64,000 nucleotides of DNA, taken from a bacterium (GTDB lineage Bacteria > Verrucomicrobiota > Verrucomicrobiia > Limisphaerales > UBA11358). The notes below the pieces were generated by a model. That model was not told the DNA's origin, ran no database searches, and was given only the letters and a program-made list of their open reading frames with translations. Position numbers and translations under genes: made by a program. The stretch's first letter is position 1. Each line of letters begins with the position of its first letter. Shown one piece after another: positions 29,420-39,185 of this stretch. The stretch lies in NCBI GenBank assembly GCA_021813325.1, contig JAKALA010000005.1, positions 1-64,000 of the forward strand, read 5' to 3'.

Positions 29420-32278
29420 TTGTCAATTGCCACTTGCGCCGATAGGTTATCCGACGTGCTCTCCACGCAACAGATGGCGGCATTAAATGCGGCAAACTGC
29501 GATGTCGCCTTTGACAACCGCACGCGCCAGCTCTATGCGACAGATGCTTCGCCCTACCAGATTGTTCCGGAAGCGGTGGCCTTTCCCAAAAACACCAGCC
29601 AGGCAGCGAACATCATTGAAGCCGCTTTGATTTCCGATATTTCAGTCACCCCGCGCGGCGGCGGCACCGGTTTGAGCGGCGGCGCTTTGGGCGACGGATT
29701 GATCATTGATTTCGCCCGTCATAATCGTTTGATCTGGGATTTCAACGACCAAGCCCGCACCGTGCGGGTGGGCGCCGGCGTGGTTCTGGACCAGCTCAAC
29801 GCCTATCTGCATCCGTTGGGCTATTGTTTCGGCCCGGATGTGGCCACCAGTTCTCGCGCCACCCTGGGCGGCATGATTGCGAACGACTCGTCCGGCGCGC
29901 ACACGCCGGTTTACGGCACCACCTGCCGCCACGTGCGCGAGATTGAAATTGTCCTGGCGAACGGCAAAATCACGCGCATCGGAGCCCATCTGGATACTTT
30001 GCGCAAACAACGGCTGCACGTTGAGGAATTGCTGGCGCTCAACTCGCTGCTGATTTCCGAGCAATTTCCCGCCGGATTGCTCAAACGCTGGCCGGGTTAC
30101 GCCGTGAGCCGGGCGGCGCGGAATCCGGGCGACCTGATTCCGCTGCTGTGCGGCAGCGAAGGCACGCTCGCGGGTATTTTTTCCGCGGAACTGAAAGTCA
30201 CTCCCCTGCCCGCCGAACGCGGCGCCGGATTAATTTTCTTCGCTTCCGTGGCCGAAGCCATGCAAGCCACGATGGCACTGCTGGACCTCCAGCCGGCCGC
30301 CATCGAACACATTGACCGTCCGCTCTTCGACCAAACCCGTGGCAACCGGGAATTCAAAGCGGTTCGCGACCTGTTAAAACTGGATTCGCATCCCTGCGAA
30401 GCCATTCTGGTGGTGGAATTTTTCGAAGGCGCACCGGAAAAATTGGAGCGCATGAGCCAGCGCAAATTGGGTTTGCGCCAAATGATTTTGAAGAACAACG
30501 GCGAGCGCAATCTCGTCTGGGCCATGCGCAAAGCGGGTTTGTCCCTGCTCACCAGCCGCAAAGGCAGCGCCAAGCCCGCCTGCTTCGTGGAAGACACGGC
30601 GGTGCGTCCGCAGGATTTGCCGGCGTATGTCGGCGGGCTGCAGAAACTGTTTTCGCGGCTTCAAATCGAAGCCTCATTTTACGGCCACGCGGCGGCGGGC
30701 TTGCTGCACGTTCGTCCGGTGCTGGATTTGCATCGCAAGGAGGATTTGAAGAAGTTCCGGCACGTTGCGAATGAAGTGGCCGCGCTGGTGGCGCAGTTCA
30801 AAGGTTCCCTGGCGGCGGAACATGGCGTGGGCATCGCCCGCACGGAGTTTCTCCAACAACAAGTCGGCGCTGAACTTTACAGTGTCATGCGCGAGATCAA
30901 GTCGGTCTTTGATCCGACCAACCTGTTCAATCCGGGGAAAATTATTGACGACGGCCGGTTCAAAATCGACCGCGACCTGCGAACCAAAAACCATGCCCCG
31001 CTCGTCCTGCCGTTTGCGCCCAAACTGGCTTTTGCCACGCGCGACGAATCGTTCATCGCCAATCTGGAACAATGCAACGGCTGCGGCGCCTGCACGAAGC
31101 AAACGCCAACCATGTGTCCCACTTACCTGGCCACAGGCGAGGAAGGCATGTCCACGCGTGGCCGGGCAAATCTGATTCGCGCGGCCCTGGAAGGCCGGGA
31201 AATCACCGACGCCGTGTTTGCGGAGGAAAGGGAATACGCCCTGAGCAATTGCCTTTCCTGCCGTGCCTGCACCACAGAATGTCCGTCCAACGTCAATTTG
31301 CCGCTGTTGAAAGCCGAGCTGGTTCATGCACGGCGATTGCGCAAGGGAATCACCTGGCAGCAACGGCTCATCGGCTCGGCGGATTTGTTGGGCCGGATCG
31401 GCACCGCCATGCCGGGATTGATGAATGTGCTGATCAATTTAAATTCCGTCCGGCACATCACCGCAAAGATTTTCGGCCTCTCGATCGAGCGTTATTTGCA
31501 GGAATACGCGCATGAGCGATTTGATAAATGGTTCGCGCGCCGGCGGAGCGCCATCACGCCGGTTCGTGGCGTGGTTATTTTGTGGGATGACACCTTCGTG
31601 CGTTACCAGGAACCGCATATTGGCCAGGCGGCGGTGACCGTGCTTGAGGCCGCCGGCTTTGAGGTCAAACTGCCAGCCCATCGCCAATGCTGTGGCCGTC
31701 CGGCTTTCAGCGCGGGCGATTTGGATAAAGCCGAAAAACTTGGCCGGCACAATCTGGCGCTGTTGCAGGCGACCACACATCAGGAACCCATTCTGTTTCT
31801 GGAGCCGAGTTGCTTTTCCATGTTCGCAGAGGATTATCGCGAACTGAAATTGGCGGGGGCCGGCAACATTGCCGCGCGGTGTTTTTTGTTTGAGGATTTC
31901 ATCGGGCAACTGCTCGAACGCGAACCCGACGCCCTGAAATTCACCGAGCAGCCGGAACGGATTGTTATTCACGCCCATTGTCATGCCAAGGCGTTGAGCG
32001 ACCCGGCCAACATGCAACGTCTGGCCGCGCGGCTTCCCGGACGCACCGCCGAATTGTTGGACACTGGTTGTTGCGGCATGGCGGGCGCTTTTGGGATGCT
32101 CGAATCGAAATACGAACTGTCGCTAAAGATCGCCGAACCGCTGGTGGAAAAGATCATTCATCAGCCTTACGGCACCACCACGGTGGTTTCGGGCACCAGT
32201 TGCCGGCATCAGGTGCAACATCTGGCGACCGTCCGCACCAAGCACATGGCCGAAGTGATTGCCGATGCGCTGGCTTGA
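29420..32278 (+). CDS. FAD-linked oxidase fused to an Fe-S CCG-domain protein (GlcD-GlcF / D-lactate dehydrogenase type)
   Basis: This is a 952-residue fusion. Residues 1-500 form a PCMH-type FAD oxidase (SDISVTPRGGGTGLSGGALG, DVATSSRATLGGMIANDSSG, VAALVAQFKGSLAAEHGVG). Residues 540-640 hold two 4Fe-4S motifs (CNGCGACTKQTPTMCPT and CLSCRACTTECPSN). The rest has two CCG domains (CCGRPAFSAG and CCGMAGAFG). This is the YdiJ/Dld-like architecture, oxidising a 2-hydroxyacid such as D-lactate, glycolate or D-2-hydroxyglutarate and passing electrons via Fe-S clusters. The listed start is TTG 29420; a GTG at 29456 is an alternative. The gene is monocistronic, 35 bp after the Lnt-like gene. The substrate is not determined. 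Confidence 0.9.
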   Translation: MSIATCADRLSDVLSTQQMAALNAANCDVAFDNRTRQLYATDASPYQIVPEAVAFPKNTSQAANIIEAALISDISVTPRGGGTGLSGGALGDGLIIDFARHNRLIWDFNDQARTVRVGAGVVLDQLNAYLHPLGYCFGPDVATSSRATLGGMIANDSSGAHTPVYGTTCRHVREIEIVLANGKITRIGAHLDTLRKQRLHVEELLALNSLLISEQFPAGLLKRWPGYAVSRAARNPGDLIPLLCGSEGTLAGIFSAELKVTPLPAERGAGLIFFASVAEAMQATMALLDLQPAAIEHIDRPLFDQTRGNREFKAVRDLLKLDSHPCEAILVVEFFEGAPEKLERMSQRKLGLRQMILKNNGERNLVWAMRKAGLSLLTSRKGSAKPACFVEDTAVRPQDLPAYVGGLQKLFSRLQIEASFYGHAAAGLLHVRPVLDLHRKEDLKKFRHVANEVAALVAQFKGSLAAEHGVGIARTEFLQQQVGAELYSVMREIKSVFDPTNLFNPGKIIDDGRFKIDRDLRTKNHAPLVLPFAPKLAFATRDESFIANLEQCNGCGACTKQTPTMCPTYLATGEEGMSTRGRANLIRAALEGREITDAVFAEEREYALSNCLSCRACTTECPSNVNLPLLKAELVHARRLRKGITWQQRLIGSADLLGRIGTAMPGLMNVLINLNSVRHITAKIFGLSIERYLQEYAHERFDKWFARRRSAITPVRGVVILWDDTFVRYQEPHIGQAAVTVLEAAGFEVKLPAHRQCCGRPAFSAGDLDKAEKLGRHNLALLQATTHQEPILFLEPSCFSMFAEDYRELKLAGAGNIAARCFLFEDFIGQLLEREPDALKFTEQPERIVIHAHCHAKALSDPANMQRLAARLPGRTAELLDTGCCGMAGAFGMLESKYELSLKIAEPLVEKIIHQPYGTTTVVSGTSCRHQVQHLATVRTKHMAEVIADALA

Positions 32279-32279
32279 A

Positions 32280-32300
32280 CGCCGGAACAATTCGCCGGCG
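32280..32300 (+). terminator. GC hairpin after the fusion oxidase gene
   Basis: A perfect 6-bp stem CGCCGG/CCGGCG (32280-32285 with 32295-32300) starts 1 bp after the stop codon. There is no T-run, so termination here is only a possibility. Confidence 0.35.
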
Positions 32301-32328
32301 CATGACGAATTCCCGCTAAATCAACCCG

Positions 32329-32796
32329 TCACCAAGATATATTCAGAAAAATGGGATTTAACAGGCACAAGGGATTTTTCCGTTTGATGGCCGTTAAAAG
32401 CGAACAGGAAATCTTCGTCTTGCCAACGTGATACACTTCCGTCCGGAACGCGGACTCAATAAAGTTTCCCGACGATTTTGGGGGCGGTATAATTTTAAAT
32501 GACTGCAATGATTGAAGACCATCCGCACTGCCCGTCATGGAAACGGCATACGTGTCCGAGCGTCTGGCTTCCGACTTGGTCGGGGTTGGCTGCGCCAGCA
32601 CCGCCATCTCCTTCATTTTACGTTCGCGCAATTCAACAGCTTTTACTGATGCTTCGGCAAATTCAGCCCGCAAGTGAACCGCTGGCGGAACGAAGAAACG
32701 CTCCATCCCAGACAGGCTGTTGGTTTGAGCTTTGAGACTCAGCGCCATCCCCAGCATCGCCAACCACTTAGTTAATCGACGCAAATCGCTGAACAT
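32329..32796 (-). CDS. Hypothetical exported protein
   Basis: The 155-residue product has a plausible signal peptide (basic RRLTK, then WLAMLGMALSLKAQ). The mature part has no motif I recognise. It includes a stretch with alternating charges, ASVKAVELRERKMKEM, a Ser/Gly-rich segment around SMTGSADGLQSLQS and a hydrophobic end. It lies alone between the convergent fusion oxidase gene and a 343-bp AT-rich gap leading to the chemotaxis operon. Coding is supported by length and signal peptide only. Confidence 0.45.
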   Translation of the reverse strand: MFSDLRRLTKWLAMLGMALSLKAQTNSLSGMERFFVPPAVHLRAEFAEASVKAVELRERKMKEMAVLAQPTPTKSEARRSDTYAVSMTGSADGLQSLQSFKIIPPPKSSGNFIESAFRTEVYHVGKTKISCSLLTAIKRKNPLCLLNPIFLNISW

Positions 32797-33139
32797 AAAA
32801 CACTTTCAAAAAGCGGATTTACAGATTTTCGGGCAAAAGTTTGATCCTTTGAATTCAGGTTATTGAGTTCATCGAAGTCTCAAACGTTCAACTCGTCTCG
32901 CCAAGAGTCATACTTCGACAATTTGAGTAATTGAATGGTCAAAATAACTCTTTTAAATCCACTAATTCGCGGAGCCCGCAAGCCACTTTGTAAACGGCTG
33001 ATCATTAAGCATTAACTTACAGCTTAAAAATACCCTTAAAGACTAGAGCAAATTAGCCGATGCGAAATTTGTTGTGCTTTTCATCCAACCATAGGGGCTA
33101 GGATTAAATGACGAGCATGGCGGGTATTTACAAGCATCT
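32797..33139. other. AT-rich intergenic region before the chemotaxis operon
   Basis: This 343-bp gap is noticeably AT-rich and holds the sigma-28-type promoter at 33037-33063. Apart from that I see no gene, repeat or hairpin that I can support. Confidence 0.5.
33037..33063 (+). promoter_or_regulatory. Sigma-28-type promoter of the chemotaxis operon
   Basis: TAAAGACT, 11 bases, GCCGATGC. The -35 core TAAAG and -10 core GCCGAT both match the TAAAGTTT-N11-GCCGATAA consensus with exact spacing. It lies 77 bases upstream of the first cheY. Confidence 0.78.
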
Positions 33140-33508
33140 ATGCCAAAAAAGATTATTACGGTGGATGACGCCATGACCATGCGTAAAATGATCAGTTTTA
33201 CGTTAAAAGAGGCTGGGCACGAGGTCATTGAAGCGGCGGATGGAGCTATCGCGCTAAACCTGCTCCGGAACCAAGCAGTGGATTTGGTCATTAGCGATGT
33301 CAACATGCCCAACATGGATGGCATTACGCTAACCCGCCGTTTACGCGAACTACCAAATTTCAAAACCGTCCCGATCATTTTGCTGACCACCGAATCCGCC
33401 CCGGAAGTGAAGTCCCAGGGCAAAGCCGCCGGCGCCACCGGCTGGATTGTCAAACCCTTCAAACCGGAACAATTGGTGGCCCTCCTGCAGCGACTTTTCC
33501 CCGTTTAA
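33140..33508 (+). CDS. cheY: CheY-type response regulator (first)
   Basis: This is a single receiver domain of 122 residues. It has paired acids in ITVDDAMTMRKM, the phosphorylation Asp in LVISDVNMPNMDG, the switch residues LLTTES and the conserved Lys in VKPFKP. All active-site residues are present. There is no output domain, so it acts by protein contact, typically on the flagellar switch protein FliM. It opens the chemotaxis operon 77 bp after the sigma-28-like promoter and precedes cheA by 16 bp. A second CheY gene is further down the operon, so one may serve as a phosphate sink. Confidence 0.95.
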   Translation: MPKKIITVDDAMTMRKMISFTLKEAGHEVIEAADGAIALNLLRNQAVDLVISDVNMPNMDGITLTRRLRELPNFKTVPIILLTTESAPEVKSQGKAAGATGWIVKPFKPEQLVALLQRLFPV

Positions 33509-33524
33509 TCCAACCGACATTTTT

Positions 33525-36170
33525 ATGGCCAACAACGACGCCCTCCAACAGCAATTGATCAAAGACCTGCTCGTTGAGAGCGCTGAAGGTCTGGACCGTT
33601 TTGACCGCGAAATCCTGGCCATTGAAAAAGGCGAGGGCACGACGGAAACCCCCAACATCGTGTTCCGCGTCATTCACACCATCAAAGGCACCAGCGGTTG
33701 TCTGGGGCTTAATAAAATTGAATCCGTGGCGCATGTCGGCGAAAACCTTTTAAGCGCCTGGCGCGACGGGAAAGTCGAGGTCAGCCCGGAAATGACGACC
33801 GCGCTGTTCGCCTACTCGGACGCGCTGCGGGAAATGCTCCGTTGTTTGGAAACCACCGGCGCCGAAGGCAGCGCCGACTATTCGGATTTGCTGCAACAAT
33901 TGCAAGACTTGCTCGACACCACCGCCACCCCCGCGCCCGAAGCTCCCGCCGCCCCGGCTGGGTTTGGCCTGTTCGAAGATGAACCGGGAACAAACGTTCC
34001 CGCCCCCCAACCCGACGCCGAGCCAGTGGCCAAAACCGTTGCTCCCGCGGAAAGCGACAGTCCCGCCAGTAAAGCGCCATCCGCAGCGGCCTCCGCCATC
34101 CGGGTGGACGTGGGCCAGCTCGACAAGCTGATGAATCTGGTCGGGGAACTGGTGCTGGCCCGCAACCAGATTGTGCAATATTCCGGCCAGGCGAAGGACT
34201 CCGCCCTCATTGCCGCCTCGCAGCGCCTCAACATCATCACCACCGAATTGCAGGAGAGCGTGATGAAAACCCGGATGCAGCCCATCGGCAACATCTGGTC
34301 CAAATTTCCGCGCGTGGTCCGCGATGTGGCGCATGAACTCGGCAAAGACGTGCAACTGGTAATGGAAGGGCAGGAAACCGAACTGGACCGCACCATCATT
34401 GAGGCCATCAAAGATCCGCTGACGCACATTGTCCGCAACTCCATTGACCACGGCATCGAGAAACCCGAAGCCCGGGCCGCCGCCGGCAAGAAGTCTCAGG
34501 GCAATTTGGTGCTGCGCGCCTTCCACGAGGGCGGACAGGTGAACATTGAAATCAGCGACGACGGCCGCGGCATCGACATTGGCCGCATTAAACAAAAAGC
34601 GATCGAAAAAGGCATTGCTAATCACGATCAAATTTCGCGGATGAGCGACCGAGAGGCGTTCAATTTAATTTTTCTTCCCGGCTTTTCGACTGCGGAAAAA
34701 GTGACCAACGTCTCCGGCCGCGGCGTGGGCATGGACGTGGTGAAAACCAACATCGAACGCATTGGCGGCTCGGTGGATATTCTGAGCGAAAACGGCAAGG
34801 GCACCACGCTGAAAATCAAGATCCCGCTGACGCTGGCCATCATTCCCGCGCTCATCGTCACGAGCGGGGGCGAGCGATTCGCCATTCCGCAGGTCAGCCT
34901 GCTGGAACTGGTGCGGCTCGAAGCGGAACAGGCGCGCAAGGGCATCGAAACGGTTTACGGGGCGCCGGTTTATCGCCTGCGCGGACAATTATTGCCACTG
35001 GTTTTTTTGAACCAAACGCTGGCCGGCACCTCCCGGGAGCGGGCGGGCGGTTCAGGGTTCATGCAGCAACAGGCCCATGACACCGGCGACCTGTTCCTCA
35101 AGGCCCGCGAAGCGCACCGCAACTGGCTGCGAAAGCTGCGCCAGGTGCTTGAGGGCACCCAGACCATGACATTGGAAGAAGCCGGCTCGCATACGCTTTG
35201 CGCGCTAGGCAAATGGATTTACGCGGATGGATTGAAGAAATTCGGCGCAGTGCCTGAAATGCAAGCCCTCGAAAAAGTCCATCAACATTTTCACGATGCC
35301 GTCAAGGAGGTGGTTGCTCAGAAAATTTCGGAAAACCCAGTCAAAGCCGAGGCCGCATTTAAGCGCGCCACAAACATCTCCCGTGACGTCTTCAATTGCC
35401 TCACCAACGCGGAAAAACGCATCGTCGAAAATCAGAACATCAACATCATTGTCCTCCAGGCAGACGGACGCCAGTTTGGTTTGGTGGTGGATGGGATCAA
35501 TGACACGGAGGAAATTGTCGTCAAACCGCTCGGCAAACAGCTCAAGGCGATCACCTGTTTTGCCGGCGCCACCATCATGGGGGATGGGAAAGTGGCGTTG
35601 ATTCTGGATGTGCTCGGCCTGGCCCAGCACGCCAAGGTCATTTCGGAAGTCCGCGATCACGCTTTGTTGGACAAGGAAGAATCCGCAACCCGGATCGACA
35701 ATCGCCAGACGCTGCTGCTGTTCGATGCCGGTGCCGGCTCGCGCATGGCGCTGCCGCTTTCGCTGGTGGCGCGACTGGAAGAATTTCCCCGGGCCAAGGT
35801 CGAAAACTCCGGCACCCAGGAAGTCGTGCAATACCGCGGCCAAATCCTGCCGCTCATCCAGGTTTCCAAATACGTCACCACCACGCGGCCCTCCGAGCCG
35901 ATCTGCTCGGACCCGATGCAGGTGGTGGTCTATTCCGAACAGGGCCGCAGCGTGGGCCTCGTGGTCAGCAAAATCAACGACATCGTCCAGGAAACCGTCA
36001 CCGTCAAACGCGAGGCGGCGGGCAATGGCATCCTGGGCTCCGCTGTCATTCAGAACAAGGTCACGGATCTGGTGGATATTCCGGCCATTATCCGCGTGGC
36101 CGCGCCGGCTTTTTACGAGAACCACTCTCCGGCCGCAGATTCAACCCCGGAAATGCAGGCCATTCTATGA
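33525..36170 (+). CDS. cheA: Chemotaxis histidine kinase CheA with a CZB-type domain inserted in P5
   Basis: ATG 33525 (MANNDALQQQ) gives 881 residues. The order is: Hpt (P1) with phospho-His51 in RVIHTIKGTSGCLG; a Pro/Ala linker to ~180; dimerisation P3; a kinase domain with HIVRNSIDHGIE and the D-G-R-G-I-D / GRGVGMDVV boxes; and a P5 first half at ~440-510. Then comes an unusual insert at ~520-635 with H531-x-x-W, Cys559 in TLCALGKW and H586-x3-H590, the zinc ligands of a chemoreceptor zinc-binding (CZB) domain. The P5 second half continues at ~640-715 (GRQFGLVVDGINDTEEIV). A second CheW-like domain occupies ~725-870. It phosphorylates the CheY proteins and CheB; the insert may sense Zn or redox state. 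Confidence 0.93.
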   Translation: MANNDALQQQLIKDLLVESAEGLDRFDREILAIEKGEGTTETPNIVFRVIHTIKGTSGCLGLNKIESVAHVGENLLSAWRDGKVEVSPEMTTALFAYSDALREMLRCLETTGAEGSADYSDLLQQLQDLLDTTATPAPEAPAAPAGFGLFEDEPGTNVPAPQPDAEPVAKTVAPAESDSPASKAPSAAASAIRVDVGQLDKLMNLVGELVLARNQIVQYSGQAKDSALIAASQRLNIITTELQESVMKTRMQPIGNIWSKFPRVVRDVAHELGKDVQLVMEGQETELDRTIIEAIKDPLTHIVRNSIDHGIEKPEARAAAGKKSQGNLVLRAFHEGGQVNIEISDDGRGIDIGRIKQKAIEKGIANHDQISRMSDREAFNLIFLPGFSTAEKVTNVSGRGVGMDVVKTNIERIGGSVDILSENGKGTTLKIKIPLTLAIIPALIVTSGGERFAIPQVSLLELVRLEAEQARKGIETVYGAPVYRLRGQLLPLVFLNQTLAGTSRERAGGSGFMQQQAHDTGDLFLKAREAHRNWLRKLRQVLEGTQTMTLEEAGSHTLCALGKWIYADGLKKFGAVPEMQALEKVHQHFHDAVKEVVAQKISENPVKAEAAFKRATNISRDVFNCLTNAEKRIVENQNINIIVLQADGRQFGLVVDGINDTEEIVVKPLGKQLKAITCFAGATIMGDGKVALILDVLGLAQHAKVISEVRDHALLDKEESATRIDNRQTLLLFDAGAGSRMALPLSLVARLEEFPRAKVENSGTQEVVQYRGQILPLIQVSKYVTTTRPSEPICSDPMQVVVYSEQGRSVGLVVSKINDIVQETVTVKREAAGNGILGSAVIQNKVTDLVDIPAIIRVAAPAFYENHSPAADSTPEMQAIL

Positions 36171-36610
36171 GTGAAAGCAAACAATTCTGCACGTTTTTTG
36201 TCAACGGCCTGTTCTTCGGCGTGGAAGTGCTGAAGGTTCAGGAAGTCATCCGTTTTCAAGACATGACCCGCGTGCCGCTCACTTCGCCCACCATTCAGGG
36301 ATTGATCAATCTGCGCGGTCAGATTGTCACCGCCATTGATCTGCGTCACCGGCTGGAGCTGCCGCCGCGCGCCAATGGCGAGCTGCCCATGAATGTGGTC
36401 GTCCGCAGCGATGATGGCGCCGTGAGCCTGCTGGTGGATGAAATCGGCGACGTGGTGGAAATCAACGACGATGTTTTTGAGAGCGCGCCGGAAACCCTGC
36501 ATGGCGTGGCCCGCGACCTGATTCTGGGCGTTTACAAACTCAAAGACCGCCTCCTGCTCATCCTTGATACCGAGCGCACCATCAACGTGTCCGCCGCCTT
36601 GACCATTTGA
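36167..36610 (+). CDS. cheW: Chemotaxis adaptor CheW
   Basis: The 147-residue protein is a complete CheW fold: [20 protein letters not shown], then [41 protein letters not shown] and a closing [17 protein letters not shown] strand. CheW bridges CheA to chemoreceptors in arrays. The ATG at 36167 overlaps the cheA stop (ATGA), which indicates translational coupling, and the mcp gene follows after about 50 bp. Its sequence resembles the second CheW-like domain of CheA more than the interrupted first one. Confidence 0.95.
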   Translation: MSESKQFCTFFVNGLFFGVEVLKVQEVIRFQDMTRVPLTSPTIQGLINLRGQIVTAIDLRHRLELPPRANGELPMNVVVRSDDGAVSLLVDEIGDVVEINDDVFESAPETLHGVARDLILGVYKLKDRLLLILDTERTINVSAALTI

Positions 36611-36660
36611 ACAACCAACCACAAATCACCAACCCACAGAACCGAAGATCCCCATCCGTT

Positions 36661-39087
36661 ATGAAAGCGAACATTCCGTCCATCACCACCAACGGCCAGA
36701 GCCGTCAAATCCGTCCCGGCAAAACCCCCAAAGCCCGGGGCGCGGCCAAGCGCACACCAGCAGAGACTGAAGCCTTGCTTGTCCAAATCGCCGAGCTGCA
36801 AGCGGAAGTGGCCGACCTTAAGACTCGTCGCGACATCATGGACATGACCAGCATCGTGTCTGAATCGGATTTGAGGGGCGACATCATCACCATCAACGAA
36901 AAATTCTGCGAAGTCTCCCAATACCACCGCGAAGAATTGCTTGGCAAGCCGCACAATATCGTCCGTCATCCCGACATGCCCAAGGAAACTTTCCGTCAAT
37001 TGTGGGCCACCATTGGCCAGGGCAAGACCTTCCGCGGCATCATCAAGAACCGCAAAAAAGACGGCAATCCGTATTACGTGGACGCGGTGATTGCCCCGGT
37101 GATGGGCAAAGATGGCAAGCCGGTGAAATATATCGGCGTGCGCTACGACATTACCGACATGGAATTGGAACGCCAAAACATGCGCGGCGTGCTGGCGGCG
37201 ATTGACAGCGCCTACGGTTACATTGAATTTGACACGCAAGGAAACGTGCTGAAGGCCAACGATCAATTGCTCAGGATATTGGGTTACCAACGTGAAGAAT
37301 TTGTCGGTAAAAACCAGCGGATGCTTGTGGATGCCTCCACAGCCAATTCGCAGGCCTACGCACAGTTCTGGCAAGATTTGAACAATGGCAACATCAAGGC
37401 CGATATTTACAAGCGCACCACCAAAGCCGGCCGCGAAGTCTGGCTGCAAGCCATTTATTCGCCAGTCAAGGACGACATGGGCCGGGTGGTCAAGATCGCG
37501 GAGATTGCCACGGACGTCACCGCCGCCCGGTTGCAACAGGCCGACTATCAAGGGCAGCTCGCTGCCATCAACAAGGCCCAGGCGGTCATTGAATTTAATC
37601 TCGATGGAACCGTCATCACCGCCAATGACAATTTCCTTCAGGCGTTGGGTTACACGCTGGACGAAATCAAGGGACAACACCATGGCATATTTGTTGATCC
37701 CGTTTACCGTGCCGGGGCTGAATACAAACAGTTCTGGCGCGACTTGAACGACGGCAAATTCCAGGCCGCCGAATACAAACGCATTGGCAAGGGCGGCAAG
37801 GAAGTCTGGATTCAAGCCAGCTACAACCCGATTTTCGACCTCAACGGCAAGCCCTTCAAGGTGGTGAAATTCGCCACAGACATTTCCTCCGCCAAAGTGG
37901 CCAGCTTGAACAACCAGCGCCAGATTGAGGAAAGCAACCGCACGCAGGCGGTGATTGAATTCACCAACGAAGGCGTCTGCCTCAGTGCCAACGAGAATTT
38001 CTGCAACGCCCTGGGCTACCGGGTGGAGGAAATCAAAGGCAAGCATCACAGCACCTTTATCGAACCGGCCTATCGCGAGAGCGCGGAATACCGGCAGTTC
38101 TGGCGCGACCTGAACGACGGCAAATTCCAAACCGCCGAATACAAACGCATCGGCAAAGGGGGCAAGGAAGTGTGGTTGCAGGCAACTTACAATCCCCAGT
38201 TTGACATCAACGGGAATGTCAACCGCGTGGTGAAATTCGCCACGGATATTACCGCCCGCAAAGTGGCCGAGGCCAAATTGGTGACCACCTTGCGAACCGT
38301 ATCCGAAAATGCCCAGGCGTTGTCCGCCTCGTCCGAGGAACTCACCGCCGTCAGCCAGCAAATGAGCGCCAACTCGGAGGAAACCTCCACGCAGGCCAAT
38401 GTGGTGGCCAGCGCCTCCGAACAAGTGACCAAGAATGTGGCCACCGTCGCCACCGCCGCCGAGGAAATGAGCGCCAGCGTCAAGGAAATCGCCAAGAACG
38501 CCAGCGACGCCGCCAAGGTGGCCACGCAGGCCGTCAAAGTGGCGGATGACACCAACAAAACCGTCGGCAAACTCGGCGAGAGCAGCATTGAGATTGGCAA
38601 GGTCATCAAGGTGATCACCTCCATCGCCCAGCAAACGAACCTGCTGGCGTTGAATGCCACGATCGAAGCCGCGCGCGCCGGCGAGGCGGGCAAAGGATTT
38701 GCCGTGGTGGCCAACGAAGTCAAGGAACTGGCCAAGCAAACCGCGACGGCCACCGAGGAGATCAGCCAAAAAATCGAGGCGATCCAAAACGACACCAAAG
38801 GCGCCGTTTCCGCCATCGAGGAGATCGGCAAGATCATCAACCAGATCAACGATATTCAAAACACCATCGCCAGTTCGGTGGAAGAACAGACGGCGACCAC
38901 CAACGAAATCGCCCGCAACGCGGCGGAAGCCGCCAAGGGCAGCAACGAAATTTCGAAGAACATCACCAATGTGTCGGAAGCCGCCCGCAGCACCACGGAG
39001 GGCGCCAACAACACCCTGACCGCCGCCACGGAACTCTCCAAGCTCGCGGCCGAGCTGAAGCGCGTGGTGGAACAGGGTAAAGTTTAA
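36661..39087 (+). CDS. Cytosolic methyl-accepting chemotaxis protein with four PAS domains
   Basis: ATG 36661 ([10 protein letters not shown]) gives 808 residues and no membrane segment. The first PAS (~55-175) is Aer-like: [17 protein letters not shown] and [15 protein letters not shown], a form that binds FAD in Aer. PAS2 (~178-300), PAS3 (~300-420) and PAS4 (~423-537) follow. PAS3 and PAS4 share [12 protein letters not shown]-(A/T)-AEYKR and then IGKGGKEVW, which implies recent domain duplication. The signalling domain has the conserved hairpin tip [20 protein letters not shown]. There is no HAMP domain or C-terminal CheR-binding pentapeptide. It likely reports cytoplasmic redox or small-ligand state to the CheA encoded upstream. 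Confidence 0.93.
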   Translation: MKANIPSITTNGQSRQIRPGKTPKARGAAKRTPAETEALLVQIAELQAEVADLKTRRDIMDMTSIVSESDLRGDIITINEKFCEVSQYHREELLGKPHNIVRHPDMPKETFRQLWATIGQGKTFRGIIKNRKKDGNPYYVDAVIAPVMGKDGKPVKYIGVRYDITDMELERQNMRGVLAAIDSAYGYIEFDTQGNVLKANDQLLRILGYQREEFVGKNQRMLVDASTANSQAYAQFWQDLNNGNIKADIYKRTTKAGREVWLQAIYSPVKDDMGRVVKIAEIATDVTAARLQQADYQGQLAAINKAQAVIEFNLDGTVITANDNFLQALGYTLDEIKGQHHGIFVDPVYRAGAEYKQFWRDLNDGKFQAAEYKRIGKGGKEVWIQASYNPIFDLNGKPFKVVKFATDISSAKVASLNNQRQIEESNRTQAVIEFTNEGVCLSANENFCNALGYRVEEIKGKHHSTFIEPAYRESAEYRQFWRDLNDGKFQTAEYKRIGKGGKEVWLQATYNPQFDINGNVNRVVKFATDITARKVAEAKLVTTLRTVSENAQALSASSEELTAVSQQMSANSEETSTQANVVASASEQVTKNVATVATAAEEMSASVKEIAKNASDAAKVATQAVKVADDTNKTVGKLGESSIEIGKVIKVITSIAQQTNLLALNATIEAARAGEAGKGFAVVANEVKELAKQTATATEEISQKIEAIQNDTKGAVSAIEEIGKIINQINDIQNTIASSVEEQTATTNEIARNAAEAAKGSNEISKNITNVSEAARSTTEGANNTLTAATELSKLAAELKRVVEQGKV

Positions 39088-39185
39088 ATCGTTCGGTCGC
39101 CGGGGAACGCCACGCCTCACCCCCTTGCGTTCTCCGGGCCAACCCCTGTCGCGGCCAGCCCTCCGCAACTTTGTTCCCAATAATT

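Noticed and set aside
36532-39180. An 882-codon open frame on the minus strand opposite the receptor gene
   Set aside because: Its Gly/His/Phe/Asp-rich sequence mirrors the Ala/Glu/Lys-rich receptor; there is no start signal or domain. The receptor on the plus strand has diagnostic motifs.
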